The notes beneath the pieces are model-generated. The model was given only the letters and a program-made list of their open reading frames with translations. It searched no databases and had not been told where the DNA came from. A program made the translations under genes and the position numbers. Positions 1-6,718 of a stretch of DNA of 9,876 nucleotides are shown in pieces. This DNA comes from CAYSVN01 sp964434585 (GTDB lineage Bacteria; Patescibacteriota; Gracilibacteria; Peribacterales; Peribacteraceae): positions 1-9,876 of the forward strand of contig CAYSVN010000043.1 in NCBI GenBank assembly GCA_964434585.1, written 5' to 3'. Within the stretch, counting starts at the first letter, position 1. Each line of letters starts with the position of its first letter.

Positions 1-53
1 CGAACGTCTAGCGCGAAACTTTTTTGTTACTTTTTTGGTTACAAAAAAGTAGG
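1..53 (-). repeat. Edge-truncated copy (C) of the dispersed hairpin repeat
   Basis: Read on the minus strand, this begins with ACTTTTTTGT (50-41), has a short loop, then ACAAAAAAGT (27-18), and continues TTCGCGCTAGACGTTCG to the window edge. The 27 bases 27-1 are identical to plus-strand 5702-5728, so this is an inverted copy of the element at 5655-5860, cut off by the window. It begins about 15 nt after the stop codon of the nuclease gene (65-847), in the same transcriptional sense. A T-rich hairpin here could act as that gene's terminator. The repeat identity is read directly; the terminator role is inference. Confidence 0.75.
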
Positions 54-64
54 GAAGACATTAA

Positions 65-847
65 TTAGCTAACAGCATCCCTACAAACATTTCGGTATGG
101 ACACCAGCTGCAGCCGCTTTTACTTGGAGTTGCTGTAAATTCACCAGTTTCAATAAGTTGATGTGTTGCGCGCGATGAATCTAAAAATTCTTTAATATCT
201 TCTGGCGAACGCTTTGTTACTCTTTCAGTTACTCCATTTTCATCTAAAAATACCAATGAGACAGATACGCAAGGCGCAGACTCTAACGTGTTAATAGCAT
301 GAGCATACAACGAAAGCTGCGGAGCATTATCTGCATAAGCTTGGTCATGAACTCTTCCAGTTTTATAATCGTACACATGAAACCCTCCCTCTACGCTATC
401 AACTCTATCATAGCGGCCATGGAGTAGTGTCCCACTAGCTAGTTCGACTTTAAAGCCTTTTTCTATAATATAAGGCTTTCTAGGCTTCAAGCTCCACCAG
501 GTAAAAGCATGATTCATTGCTCGTTTACCACGTTCAAAAGCTGCATGTTTATCATCTGGTGTATCGTAGCCAAAAAGGGAAAAATGTTTTTTCCAAAGGC
601 GTTGCAGGGTATTAAGTGTTAATGGTTCCAGAGTTTCAATTTCTACTTCTCCAAATAAGGTCATCTCGGGCTGCTTAGGATTTTGGTGTTGCATTTCTAG
701 GTCCCCCCAAGCTTTCATAGTATTGTGAACACTGCTACCAAAGCTTTCAGGGCTACTTTGTTGTCGTGGTAATTTTTTAATATAAGCAAATTCATACTGC
801 TTAGGGCAGCGGCTGTAGCTATCAAGTTGTGAAAATGAAAGACGCAT
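65..847 (-). CDS. Stand-alone PD-(D/E)XK nuclease with Cas4/AddB-type Fe-S cysteines
   Basis: A 260-residue RecB-family nuclease (PF12705-like), probably a DNA exonuclease or DNA-processing enzyme in the cytoplasm. The core motifs appear in order: SFSQLDSYSRCPKQY at the N-terminus, GSSVH with H41, GRYDRVD with D147, YDYKTG with D160 and K162, and QLSLYA with Q177 and Y181. Four cysteines, C14 plus C246, C249 and C255 (CSWCPYRNVC), match the split Fe-S cluster arrangement of Cas4 and AddB. There is no helicase domain, so this is the nuclease module alone. No cas gene or CRISPR array lies nearby, so calling it Cas4 is not justified. The ATG at 847 gives the expected N-terminal motif and has no clear Shine-Dalgarno. 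The stop is TAA at 67-65, followed at once by a hairpin repeat. It may be co-transcribed with the gene at 1032-3429 across a 184-nt spacer, or have its own promoter. Confidence 0.88.
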   Translation of the reverse strand: MRLSFSQLDSYSRCPKQYEFAYIKKLPRQQSSPESFGSSVHNTMKAWGDLEMQHQNPKQPEMTLFGEVEIETLEPLTLNTLQRLWKKHFSLFGYDTPDDKHAAFERGKRAMNHAFTWWSLKPRKPYIIEKGFKVELASGTLLHGRYDRVDSVEGGFHVYDYKTGRVHDQAYADNAPQLSLYAHAINTLESAPCVSVSLVFLDENGVTERVTKRSPEDIKEFLDSSRATHQLIETGEFTATPSKSGCSWCPYRNVCRDAVS

Positions 848-854
848 GGTGGAG

Positions 855-1018
855 AGGTTCTAGAGGACGTAGAGGTGTAGAGGTTTTTGCAAAATTAAGT
901 AAGTAGTAGGCTGTGAGTAGTTCAGATAATTGGTATTAATATACGCTATCTGCACTGCTCACTACAACCTGTCCACTACTCACTTTCAAAAATATCTACA
1001 ACTTCTAGTGCGCCTTCT
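855..1018. repeat. Large imperfect inverted repeat filling the intergenic spacer
   Basis: The spacer between the nuclease gene and the ligase/peptidase gene is mostly one inverted repeat. The clearest part is GTGAGTAGTTCAGATA (913-928) against TATCTGCACTGCTCAC (947-962), 14 of 16 positions complementary around an 18-nt loop. Beyond it the arms continue to pair imperfectly: 870-890 (TAGAGGTGTAGAGGTTTTTG) resembles the reverse complement of about 985-1006. The left arm also holds TAGAGG three times (861, 870, 878). Each arm is roughly 70 nt. No coding sequence is seen here. It could be an RNA hairpin between two co-transcribed genes, a terminator region, or a MITE-like insertion. Confidence 0.6.
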
Positions 1019-1031
1019 AACTTTTAAGCTT

Positions 1032-1754
1032 TTATTCCTTGTTTCGTAGCCAATTAGGTAGTAGAAGCGGCTTTTCTAATTTTGGCAATTGTTCAATAAT
1101 TTCAAGGTCTTGCAAGGTAATTCGGCCAATATAAAGCCGTGCTAAATCACTACCTTGTTCCACAAATTCCTCAATAGAACGTAGTCCCTTAAAGTAAACA
1201 ATACTCTTTGTAATAGCTCCTGGTACAGAAGTATCCTGCAGACCACGTTTATACATCATAGCTTTACGTAATGCCATTTTTTTGCCATATCCTAATTCTT
1301 CCATAAGGTAATCTCGTGTTTCGGTAAAAGAATGCTCTAAGGCAAACTGTAAACCTAGAATATTAAAGGAGCCACTGTAGTAAGAATGGTCATCGGGCGT
1401 GTAAATTCTATTTTGATTGTAAGATGCCAGACCTTCTTGCGTCGCCAAGTAGCCAGCTGTCCCTTTTTGTAAAATATTATACGGTTGATGTAGGGCATTT
1501 TCTTGGCATAAGACATGCGTTTCAATTTCATGCGCAATAAGGGCATCAATTCCCTTGGGAGTAAAGATAGCATCATGCCGAATAAGTAACTGCTTACGAG
1601 CCACTGTACAGCGGGCGGCAACATTATTACTAACAATAACTTTCCAGTCATGTAATCCATAGTCATCAATAACATCTTTAAACTTAGCGGCTGCCTCTGT
1701 TGCTTCAATTTTTGTAGCCTGTTCTTGAGGCTTGCTAAAGTCTCTATTGTGTAT
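1032..1754 (-). CDS. C-terminal part of the ligase/peptidase fusion: HExxxH/QEGLA metallopeptidase domain (DUF1704, MATCAP-like)
   Basis: This is the 3' half of the gene that begins near 3429; only the N gap at 1755-1764 separates them. The frame is open from the gap edge (1754) to the TAA stop, so the GTG at 1604 is merely internal. The translated piece starts IHNRDFSKPQEQATK. It carries HEIETH (an HExxxH zinc site; H25, E26 and H30 counted from the GTG) and QEGLA (56-60, whose Glu is the expected third ligand). Both are hallmarks of the DUF1704/PF08014 family, called flavohemoglobin expression-modulating QEGLA motif proteins and related to the eukaryotic tubulin tyrosine carboxypeptidase MATCAP. 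The expected chemistry is removal of a C-terminal aromatic residue from a peptide or protein; the bacterial substrate is unknown. About 240 residues are visible. The domain assignment is strong, the substrate unassigned. Confidence 0.85.
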   Translation of the reverse strand: MHNRDFSKPQEQATKIEATEAAAKFKDVIDDYGLHDWKVIVSNNVAARCTVARKQLLIRHDAIFTPKGIDALIAHEIETHVLCQENALHQPYNILQKGTAGYLATQEGLASYNQNRIYTPDDHSYYSGSFNILGLQFALEHSFTETRDYLMEELGYGKKMALRKAMMYKRGLQDTSVPGAITKSIVYFKGLRSIEEFVEQGSDLARLYIGRITLQDLEIIEQLPKLEKPLLLPNWLRNKE

Positions 1755-1764
1755 NNNNNNNNNN
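1755..1764. other. Assembly gap (10 N) inside the ligase/peptidase gene
   Basis: Ten N interrupt the coding region. On the minus strand a complete codon (GGA, 1767-1765) ends flush on one side and a complete codon (ATA, 1754-1752) begins flush on the other. Both flanks encode parts of the same DUF1704 domain. The true missing length should therefore be a multiple of three (possibly small or zero), and 10 is a placeholder that creates a false frameshift. Automatic gene callers would split this gene in two. Confidence 0.93.
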
Positions 1765-3429
1765 TCCAGAAGCTAAGCAAGCCGCTCTTACTAAACTTGA
1801 TGACGTGGTTCCAAAAAGATCTTTACTGGTAGCTGTAAATAGCTCAGCATTTCCACGATGTTCTATAAGTTTAGTTGTTAACACAAGTTCTTTGCGTTTA
1901 CGTTCTAGTAATTGGCCAAATGGCGATTCGTCATAAATTGGTGTTTCAAGTTCTGCATGAACAGCGGCTAAATCAACTTCACATGCCTTGTACTGTAAAA
2001 CAGGATTATAACGCGAGTCTTCTTCGCAGCGAGCGATTTCTGCTTCTAGGTTAGTGGGCTTAATATGAGAGAGTATATTAAGGTCAGAGCTTAACTTGGT
2101 GTAGCGCCTATCAAGCGTCTGAAGATTCTGTTTAATGGAGGTTTGTGATATAACGTGAGCTTCTTTACTAGGGTCTATTAAAAATCCCTGTAATGCTTTT
2201 CGACCAAGTACAAGGCTGACTTTTGTGCCATCTTCCTCAAAAATAGGCTCAGGCATTAACGATAATGTTGTCTGAATTTTCTTGCCTTGCAGGGAAAATT
2301 TAACATGATAACGTTCGTTGTCCTCATTATTAACAGACGTTAGTAGTTCTTCTTCTTGCAAGTCTGTAGCTAATTCTGGAGTAATAAAACTTCCTTCTTT
2401 TAAAGAGGAAAGATGAGCAGGAATTTCGAGTGTTGTGTCTTCGTTAGAAATAGAAACTGTTTCACAAATACCAAGTACAGGTTTTTCCTCTTGCTTCTTA
2501 GTTTTTTGGATTGTTTTACCAAATAAGTCTTTAGCGATACGCACTCCTTTTTCTGGTGTTTTAACAGAGATTCCTTTTACACGTTCTAACCGAGAGCGCA
2601 GTGGTGCCAGGTTGGCAATTTGAATAGCAGCTCCTGGACGTACATTAATTTCAAGAAGCATTGGTCCTTGGTCTTCATCAATTGTTAAATCTACCCCTAA
2701 ATAACCAATGTCTGTTAGCTTTTGAATTCTAGAGGAAATTAATAAACATTCATCCCAAAATGGTATTTGGTTTCCAGATACAAGTCCGCCATGGGGAAAC
2801 TCTGTAATTTGTTGGCCATGTTGAACAGCGTGCGTAGTTAGACCGGTCGAAACATCAATCCCCAGCCCAATACCACCCAAGTGCAAGTTGGCTTTACCGT
2901 CGCTGCCAGCAACTGGTAGTCGTAGCATGGCCATAACAGGCACCAAGTTGTAAACAATAATGCGAATATCAGGCAGTCCTACGGGTCGCATGCGCCTAAA
3001 GTCACTATGTGGATGTAGCAGTCCTTCAAAAAATGCAGTGTCTTTTCTGCCTCCTATCGAAAACTTTCCTTCTAAAATATCACGACAGTGTTCTATAATT
3101 TCTTCTTTCGAAATTGGGTGAACACCATTACGCATATAGCGTCCATTGCGCTTGCCTTTTAGAATCATAATTCCTTCCCCGCCTGCTCCAAAGTTAGGCT
3201 TAAGCACACATTCGTTTGGCAGTGCACTGTAGTCGAACTGTCGTAGTTGTTCTAGGTTTTCTATGCGTCCATATAGCTTAGCTCCTGGAATACCACGGGC
3301 AGATAAATATGCTTTTGTTTTTAATTTATTATCGGCAAACCATTTTTTACCTTTGTTGTATTTACGGATATATTGCAAGTTCCTTGCATTAAGCCCTAGT
3401 ACGCCTTTATGGGAAAGTAGATTAAATAT
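1765..3429 (-). CDS. N-terminal part of the fusion: RimK-like ATP-grasp ligase plus degenerate RimB-like domain and start of DUF1704
   Basis: Numbering from TTG 3378. Residues 1-290 form an ATP-grasp ligase of the alpha-L-glutamate-ligase-like/PF14397 type: DNKLKTK (16-22), the nucleotide loop VLKPNFGAGGEG (K60), GVDLTID (D230) and metal-binding LLEINVRPG (E243, N245). Residues about 300-415 resemble the RimB/PF05618 retropepsin-like fold: KFSLQGKKIQTTLSL followed by VLGRKALQGFLIDPSK. No D-[ST]-G aspartate motif is present; IPAHLSS appears where the family has an A-x-(I/V)-D-(S/T)-G-A stretch, so this domain is probably inactive. From about 478 (TPIYDESPFGQLLERKRKEL) the DUF1704 domain starts and runs into the gap. 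The family N-terminal motif GVLGLNARNLQYI lies partly upstream of the TTG, in frame to a stop at 3457-3459, with no ATG, GTG or TTG between. The start is therefore uncertain; ATA at 3429 is the best candidate. The gene diverges from the LCP gene. Confidence 0.85.
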
Positions 3430-3438
3430 AGTAGAACT

Positions 3439-3444
3439 ATTGTA
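3439..3444 (-). promoter_or_regulatory. Candidate -10 box for the ligase/peptidase gene
   Basis: The minus strand reads TACAAT (5 of 6 to TATAAT), nine nt before the in-frame ATA at 3429. The hexamer 17 nt upstream (TTTCTC, 3467-3462) is a poor -35 match. The candidate rests mainly on its similarity to the -10/start spacing of other genes in the window, and on the need for a start upstream of 3378. Confidence 0.3.
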
Positions 3445-3562
3445 CGTGTTTGATTGTTAAAGAGAAAGTAGAAGTGTGTGTAAATATGACGATATATTTC
3501 TATAATACCAACATTCATCTATCTAAAACCTTGTTACTTGGGCACAATAAAATAATCTGTGT

Positions 3563-3568
3563 TACACT
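3563..3568 (+). promoter_or_regulatory. Candidate -10 box for the LCP gene
   Basis: TACACT ends 8 nt before the ATG at 3577, and no Shine-Dalgarno sequence lies between. Transcription from here would give a leaderless or nearly leaderless mRNA. The -35 is weak (TTGGGC at 3538-3543, with a 19-nt spacer). A stronger match to the -10 consensus, TAAAAT at 3548-3553, lacks a well-placed -35. Confidence 0.35.
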
Positions 3569-3576
3569 ACTAACCA

Positions 3577-5649
3577 ATGTTAAAAGACTGGAAGCATTGG
3601 CTACTTAATCATCTTAAAAATAAGCCTTGGTTAGGCCGTGTAATTGCAACAATTGCCATTATATTATTGGTAATGTTTGCGGTACGTGTTTGGTTAATTG
3701 GGAACCGCCTGCAATCACTCGAGCAATTTCAAGAGCAAGTACTTTACGAGGTTGGCGATGTTAAGATGAAAACATCTATTGTTGGTAACGACTTGCAGCA
3801 AGTGCGTTCACTTTTAAGATTGCCGAGTCAGTCGCTTGATGCCACTTCGGAATTACCACTTTCTCCCGCAGATAGCGAAGATGCCATTAAAGCTGGTCTC
3901 ACACACCTTATTCAGTCACTCGGAGAAGACAAGCTCTATCGAGCCCGCATAGACAAGCATTGGAATTGGCTTACTAATCTGCAGCAAACCAAAGCATTGC
4001 ACCAATTGCTTGTTGATCTTAATTTACAACGTGGTCCGCTAAAAGAAGATGAATACGAATTGCAGTTTAGTGTATTTAGTAATGCTGGTGAACAGTTAAT
4101 GCGTTATAGTTTACAAAAAGATAATGGGCATTTGTACCAAGTAACCGATAGCGAGCGTTTTAAGCTAGAGCCACGTAACGAGGCTGATTTAACAGCTTCA
4201 GTTTTTGAGTTTATCCATGATTATGGTGGTAGCTTACAAGAGCAGAAACGCTGGTTGCAATTACAGCAGTCACATTTAGAAAACATGTTATTTGAAAGAC
4301 GCATAGCAAACCTGCTTGAAATTAGAGATCTTTCGGTAGCAGAGCCAGAGCGTCAACAAGGTAAAATTTACTACTATCTAGTATCACAAACAGGGGAGCC
4401 AGTTGGCAACATTGTGCTCGATAGTGTGAATCAAAACATTATTTTACTTAACGGCACGCAAGAAGTAGAGATTGTAGAGCTTCTAGAGGCGCCTATGCTT
4501 CTTAGTTACATAAGCGAGCTTGATGTGCGTAGTTTTGTAGAGCGTGCAACAAGCACCTCACAAACGGTTTTGCAGCAACTGTTAGAAGAGCCAGGCATGC
4601 GCCAGATGATGGAAACATATAAGGCAACGCTAGAGCTGCAAAGTGAGAATGACGAATCTGCAGTATACAACTTAGTGATTGAAGATACAGTGTTAAAAAG
4701 AATTTTAATCGATAAAACAACCGGGCAACTAACAATTACTGAGCCAGATGGTACTAATGAGCGCAATCTACTATTTTCGCACACACCAACTGCACAAGAA
4801 AAAAATAATGATAAAGTACTACCATTTACAGCAAGTTTACTGCCAGTGGCATCAGCAGCAGATACCGATATGACAATCCTGCTAGTTGGTCAGCACCAAG
4901 GCTTAGCAGATACAATTGTATTAGCCCACATTAATGAAGTAAGCCAGGAAGTACGCATGGTTAGCTTGCCCCGCGATTTATATGTTAACGGTGGTAAAAT
5001 TAATCGTTATGGCCATTTTGGCATGCCGCAATTAAAAGAGGCGGTAGAGCGCGTTAGCGGCGTAAGCATTGACGAGTATGTAGCGGTAGACATGTATGCG
5101 TTTAAAGACTTAGTAGATGCTATTGGTGGTATAGAGGTAACGCTAGAAACCGCTTTAGTTGACCCTAGTTACCGCACTGTAGAAGAAGGAAAAGTGGGCA
5201 CATTATTTTACCCAGTTGGTAAGCATCAGTTAGACGGTACGGCTGCTTTAAGGCTGGCCCGTAGTAGATATACTAGTTCTGACTTTGACCGAAGTAGTAG
5301 GCAGCAATTATTAATACAAGCTATTGGCCAAAGGGTCCGTACCATTGGTTTTGCGAGCGTTGCCTCTGCGACCCAGCTTATTAATACAGTACTTACTAAG
5401 CTTGATACTTCGTTTACCACCCAAGAAGCGATTGCACTTGGATTTAGAGCAAAAGAGTACGAAGTAAAAGATATGAGCGTCGCCAGTAGTAGAAACGTAC
5501 TTTATAGCCCGCCATATATGAAGCGTGAGCTCTGCCTAGAGCAGCGTAGCGCGGCAGAATGCGCCTCGGTTGCTAATTTCTACCACCTACTTCCACGTGG
5601 TGACTGGAGCACCTTGCATAAATTTGTACAGGAGGGATTGGGGGTTTAA
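3577..5649 (+). CDS. LytR-CpsA-Psr (LCP) family membrane protein with long N-terminal extracytoplasmic region
   Basis: A 690-residue protein. Residues 1-19 are basic and cytoplasmic, one membrane helix spans about 20-42, and the rest lies outside. Residues about 44-420 match no domain I recognise; they are rich in charged and Gln residues, with helical stretches. The LCP domain (PF03816) begins near 430: TILLVG (433-438), ADTIVLAH with D445, SLPRDLYV (R466), INRYGHFG, DAIGGIEV, LDGTAALRLARSRY (R562, R564) and DFDRSSRQQ (D569-Q577). LCP enzymes transfer glycopolymers from undecaprenyl-pyrophosphate carriers to the cell wall; the conserved Arg and Asp residues bind the pyrophosphate. The usual Arg before DTI is replaced (GLADTI). 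Most family members are 300-450 residues, so the extra N-terminal region is large. A 50-residue tail with two Cys follows. The hairpin repeat starts 6 nt after the TAA stop. Confidence 0.9.
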   Translation: MLKDWKHWLLNHLKNKPWLGRVIATIAIILLVMFAVRVWLIGNRLQSLEQFQEQVLYEVGDVKMKTSIVGNDLQQVRSLLRLPSQSLDATSELPLSPADSEDAIKAGLTHLIQSLGEDKLYRARIDKHWNWLTNLQQTKALHQLLVDLNLQRGPLKEDEYELQFSVFSNAGEQLMRYSLQKDNGHLYQVTDSERFKLEPRNEADLTASVFEFIHDYGGSLQEQKRWLQLQQSHLENMLFERRIANLLEIRDLSVAEPERQQGKIYYYLVSQTGEPVGNIVLDSVNQNIILLNGTQEVEIVELLEAPMLLSYISELDVRSFVERATSTSQTVLQQLLEEPGMRQMMETYKATLELQSENDESAVYNLVIEDTVLKRILIDKTTGQLTITEPDGTNERNLLFSHTPTAQEKNNDKVLPFTASLLPVASAADTDMTILLVGQHQGLADTIVLAHINEVSQEVRMVSLPRDLYVNGGKINRYGHFGMPQLKEAVERVSGVSIDEYVAVDMYAFKDLVDAIGGIEVTLETALVDPSYRTVEEGKVGTLFYPVGKHQLDGTAALRLARSRYTSSDFDRSSRQQLLIQAIGQRVRTIGFASVASATQLINTVLTKLDTSFTTQEAIALGFRAKEYEVKDMSVASSRNVLYSPPYMKRELCLEQRSAAECASVANFYHLLPRGDWSTLHKFVQEGLGV

Positions 5650-5654
5650 TTTTG

Positions 5655-5860
5655 ACTTTTTTGTAACCAACCCTTTGTCAGCCTTGGCTGATCAGGGGTA
5701 CACAAAAAAGTTTCGCGCTAGACGTTCGTTCGTAAGTAACTTATTGCAAGTCGTTCACTATCCTTCTTCGGCGGATAGCCGCTGCCTCTTTTGGAGACCA
5801 CACAACTCAAAATTCACAGCGCGAGAATAATTCAGTCAAAACTATGCCAAATCACAGCTT
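5655..5860 (+). repeat. Dispersed hairpin repeat, full copy A
   Basis: It starts with ACTTTTTTGT (5655-5664), which pairs with ACAAAAAAGT (5702-5711). The core between them has a second stem, TCAGCC-TT-GGCTGA. A tail follows to 5860 that is strongly similar to 8518-8666, including CTATCCTTCTTCGGCGGAT, CACACAACTCAAAATTCACAG and ATGCCAAATCAC. The element begins 6 nt after the LCP stop codon, in the same sense, and ends 12 nt before the convergent stop codon at 5872, so it fills the convergent spacer. The hairpin followed by T-rich sequence may terminate LCP transcription. No convincing protein is encoded in the tail. Confidence 0.8.
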
Positions 5861-5871
5861 ACAATACAATC

Positions 5872-6225
5872 TTAAGCAGCTCGGTAAATCATACTGGAAT
5901 CTTGTCCTCTCACAACACTTTTGCGTACATTTTGCCTTCTTTCTGCTGCACTGACTTTGTGCTGAACAACGTCTTTGCTTTCTCCGGCTCTAAAATAATT
6001 ATCAACAACAGTCAAAAGACCATTTCTTAAGCTATGCGATATCTGAAAAATGCGCAAAGCCGATGTAATATCTTGCTCGGTAATATTATTTTTCTCCAAA
6101 TTGCTAAGGTGTCGGTTTGAGATACCATAAAGAATCGCAGGGTCAGATGGTAAAACTTCATTCTCAGTTGTTGACTCAGCTAATTCTAAAATTAACGCAC
6201 CAATTTTACTATCTAGGTTTTCCAT
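5872..6225 (-). CDS. Hypothetical protein, 117 residues
   Basis: I do not recognise a family. The protein is soluble, with no signal peptide or membrane segment. The N-terminal half (about 1-75) looks helical: KIGALILELAES, then an acidic turn, then ISNRHLSNLEKNNITEQDITSALRIF. This might be a small helical or DNA-binding-like domain, but no HTH can be claimed. The C-terminal third is basic (AAERRQNVRKSVVRG). It lies 31 nt downstream of rlmH in the same direction. The case for a real gene is good: its own near-consensus promoter overlaps the rlmH stop codon, with the -10 box 6 nt before the ATG. The TAA stop abuts the repeat at 5655-5860. Confidence 0.6.
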   Translation of the reverse strand: MENLDSKIGALILELAESTTENEVLPSDPAILYGISNRHLSNLEKNNITEQDITSALRIFQISHSLRNGLLTVVDNYFRAGESKDVVQHKVSAAERRQNVRKSVVRGQDSSMIYRAA

Positions 6226-6231
6226 AGTTTT

Positions 6232-6260
6232 ATTTTATTAAGTAGCGCGATTGATGTCAA
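6232..6260 (-). promoter_or_regulatory. Strong sigma70-type promoter of the 117-residue gene
   Basis: The minus strand reads TTGACA (6260-6255), a 17-nt spacer, and TAAAAT (6237-6232), then 6 nt to the ATG at 6225. The -35 is a perfect consensus and overlaps the TGA stop of rlmH. The short distance to the ATG means that transcription would start at or within a base or two of the start codon. GATTGA-TG-TCAATC (6249-6262) is also a perfect inverted repeat over the -35, a possible operator or chance. Confidence 0.7.
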
Positions 6261-6718
6261 TCATGGTGATACTTACTACCTCGATTAATTTCACCTGCTC
6301 GATACAATTGTTCAAACAACATTAATCGAAATAATTCATGCGGAAAGACGCAATCGCTTAGCTTTATAATCTTGTCAGCTTTTTTACGCACGGCATCATT
6401 CATACCAAATGCTCCACCAATAACAAATGTAAGCCCAGTACCATAATCTTTAGCCTGTTGTAGCATTGTTGCCAAGGCAGGGGAGGTGATTGCCTTACCG
6501 CGTTCATCTAAAACAATAATAGTGCCACTGCTTTTTTCTAAAGCTTGTAGGATGCGTTCAGATTCTTCGATGCGCTGCTTATTGCCATCTGCGTTCGTAC
6601 TCGGTTTAATAATAACAACACTAGCCTTGTAGGAACGCTGAATGCGTTCTAGATAATGATTGCAACCATCAGCCAAGAATCGCTCTTTGATATTCCCAAC
6701 AGTAATAATGGTAATCAT
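6257..6718 (-). CDS. rlmH: RlmH, 23S rRNA pseudouridine-1915 N3-methyltransferase
   Basis: A 153-residue SPOUT-class methyltransferase (family usual length about 155) that methylates pseudouridine 1915 in helix 69 of 23S rRNA on assembled ribosomes, using S-adenosylmethionine. Visible family motifs are the start MITIITVGNIKE, LDERG (70-74), the knot and SAM-binding FVIGGAFG (98-105), FPHELFRLMLFEQLYRA (125-141) and the C-terminal YHH (150-152). The protein ends YHHD followed by TGA, the normal family end, which shows TGA is read as stop. Its ATG overlaps the lipoprotein TAA by one base (TAATG), so translation is probably coupled to the upstream gene. There is no close Shine-Dalgarno; a GGAGG lies about 19 nt upstream inside the lipoprotein gene. 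Confidence 0.96.
   Translation of the reverse strand: MITIITVGNIKERFLADGCNHYLERIQRSYKASVVIIKPSTNADGNKQRIEESERILQALEKSSGTIIVLDERGKAITSPALATMLQQAKDYGTGLTFVIGGAFGMNDAVRKKADKIIKLSDCVFPHELFRLMLFEQLYRAGEINRGSKYHHD

Noticed and set aside
65..847. Cas4 of a CRISPR system
   Set aside because: The Fe-S nuclease motifs are shared by many non-CRISPR proteins, and no cas genes or regularly spaced repeats are present in the window.
1355..1780. Open frame on the minus strand across the N gap
   Set aside because: It overlaps the DUF1704 domain in another frame, translates to low-quality sequence, and exists only because of the placeholder N.
1..5860. Composite transposon bounded by inverted repeats
   Set aside because: No transposase gene or target-site duplication is seen, and the repeats follow stop codons rather than bounding a mobile unit.
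6257..6259. TGA recoded as glycine (Gracilibacteria/Absconditabacteria code)
   Set aside because: rlmH ends at TGA exactly at its normal C-terminus (YHHD), and no clear gene here needs TGA as a sense codon.
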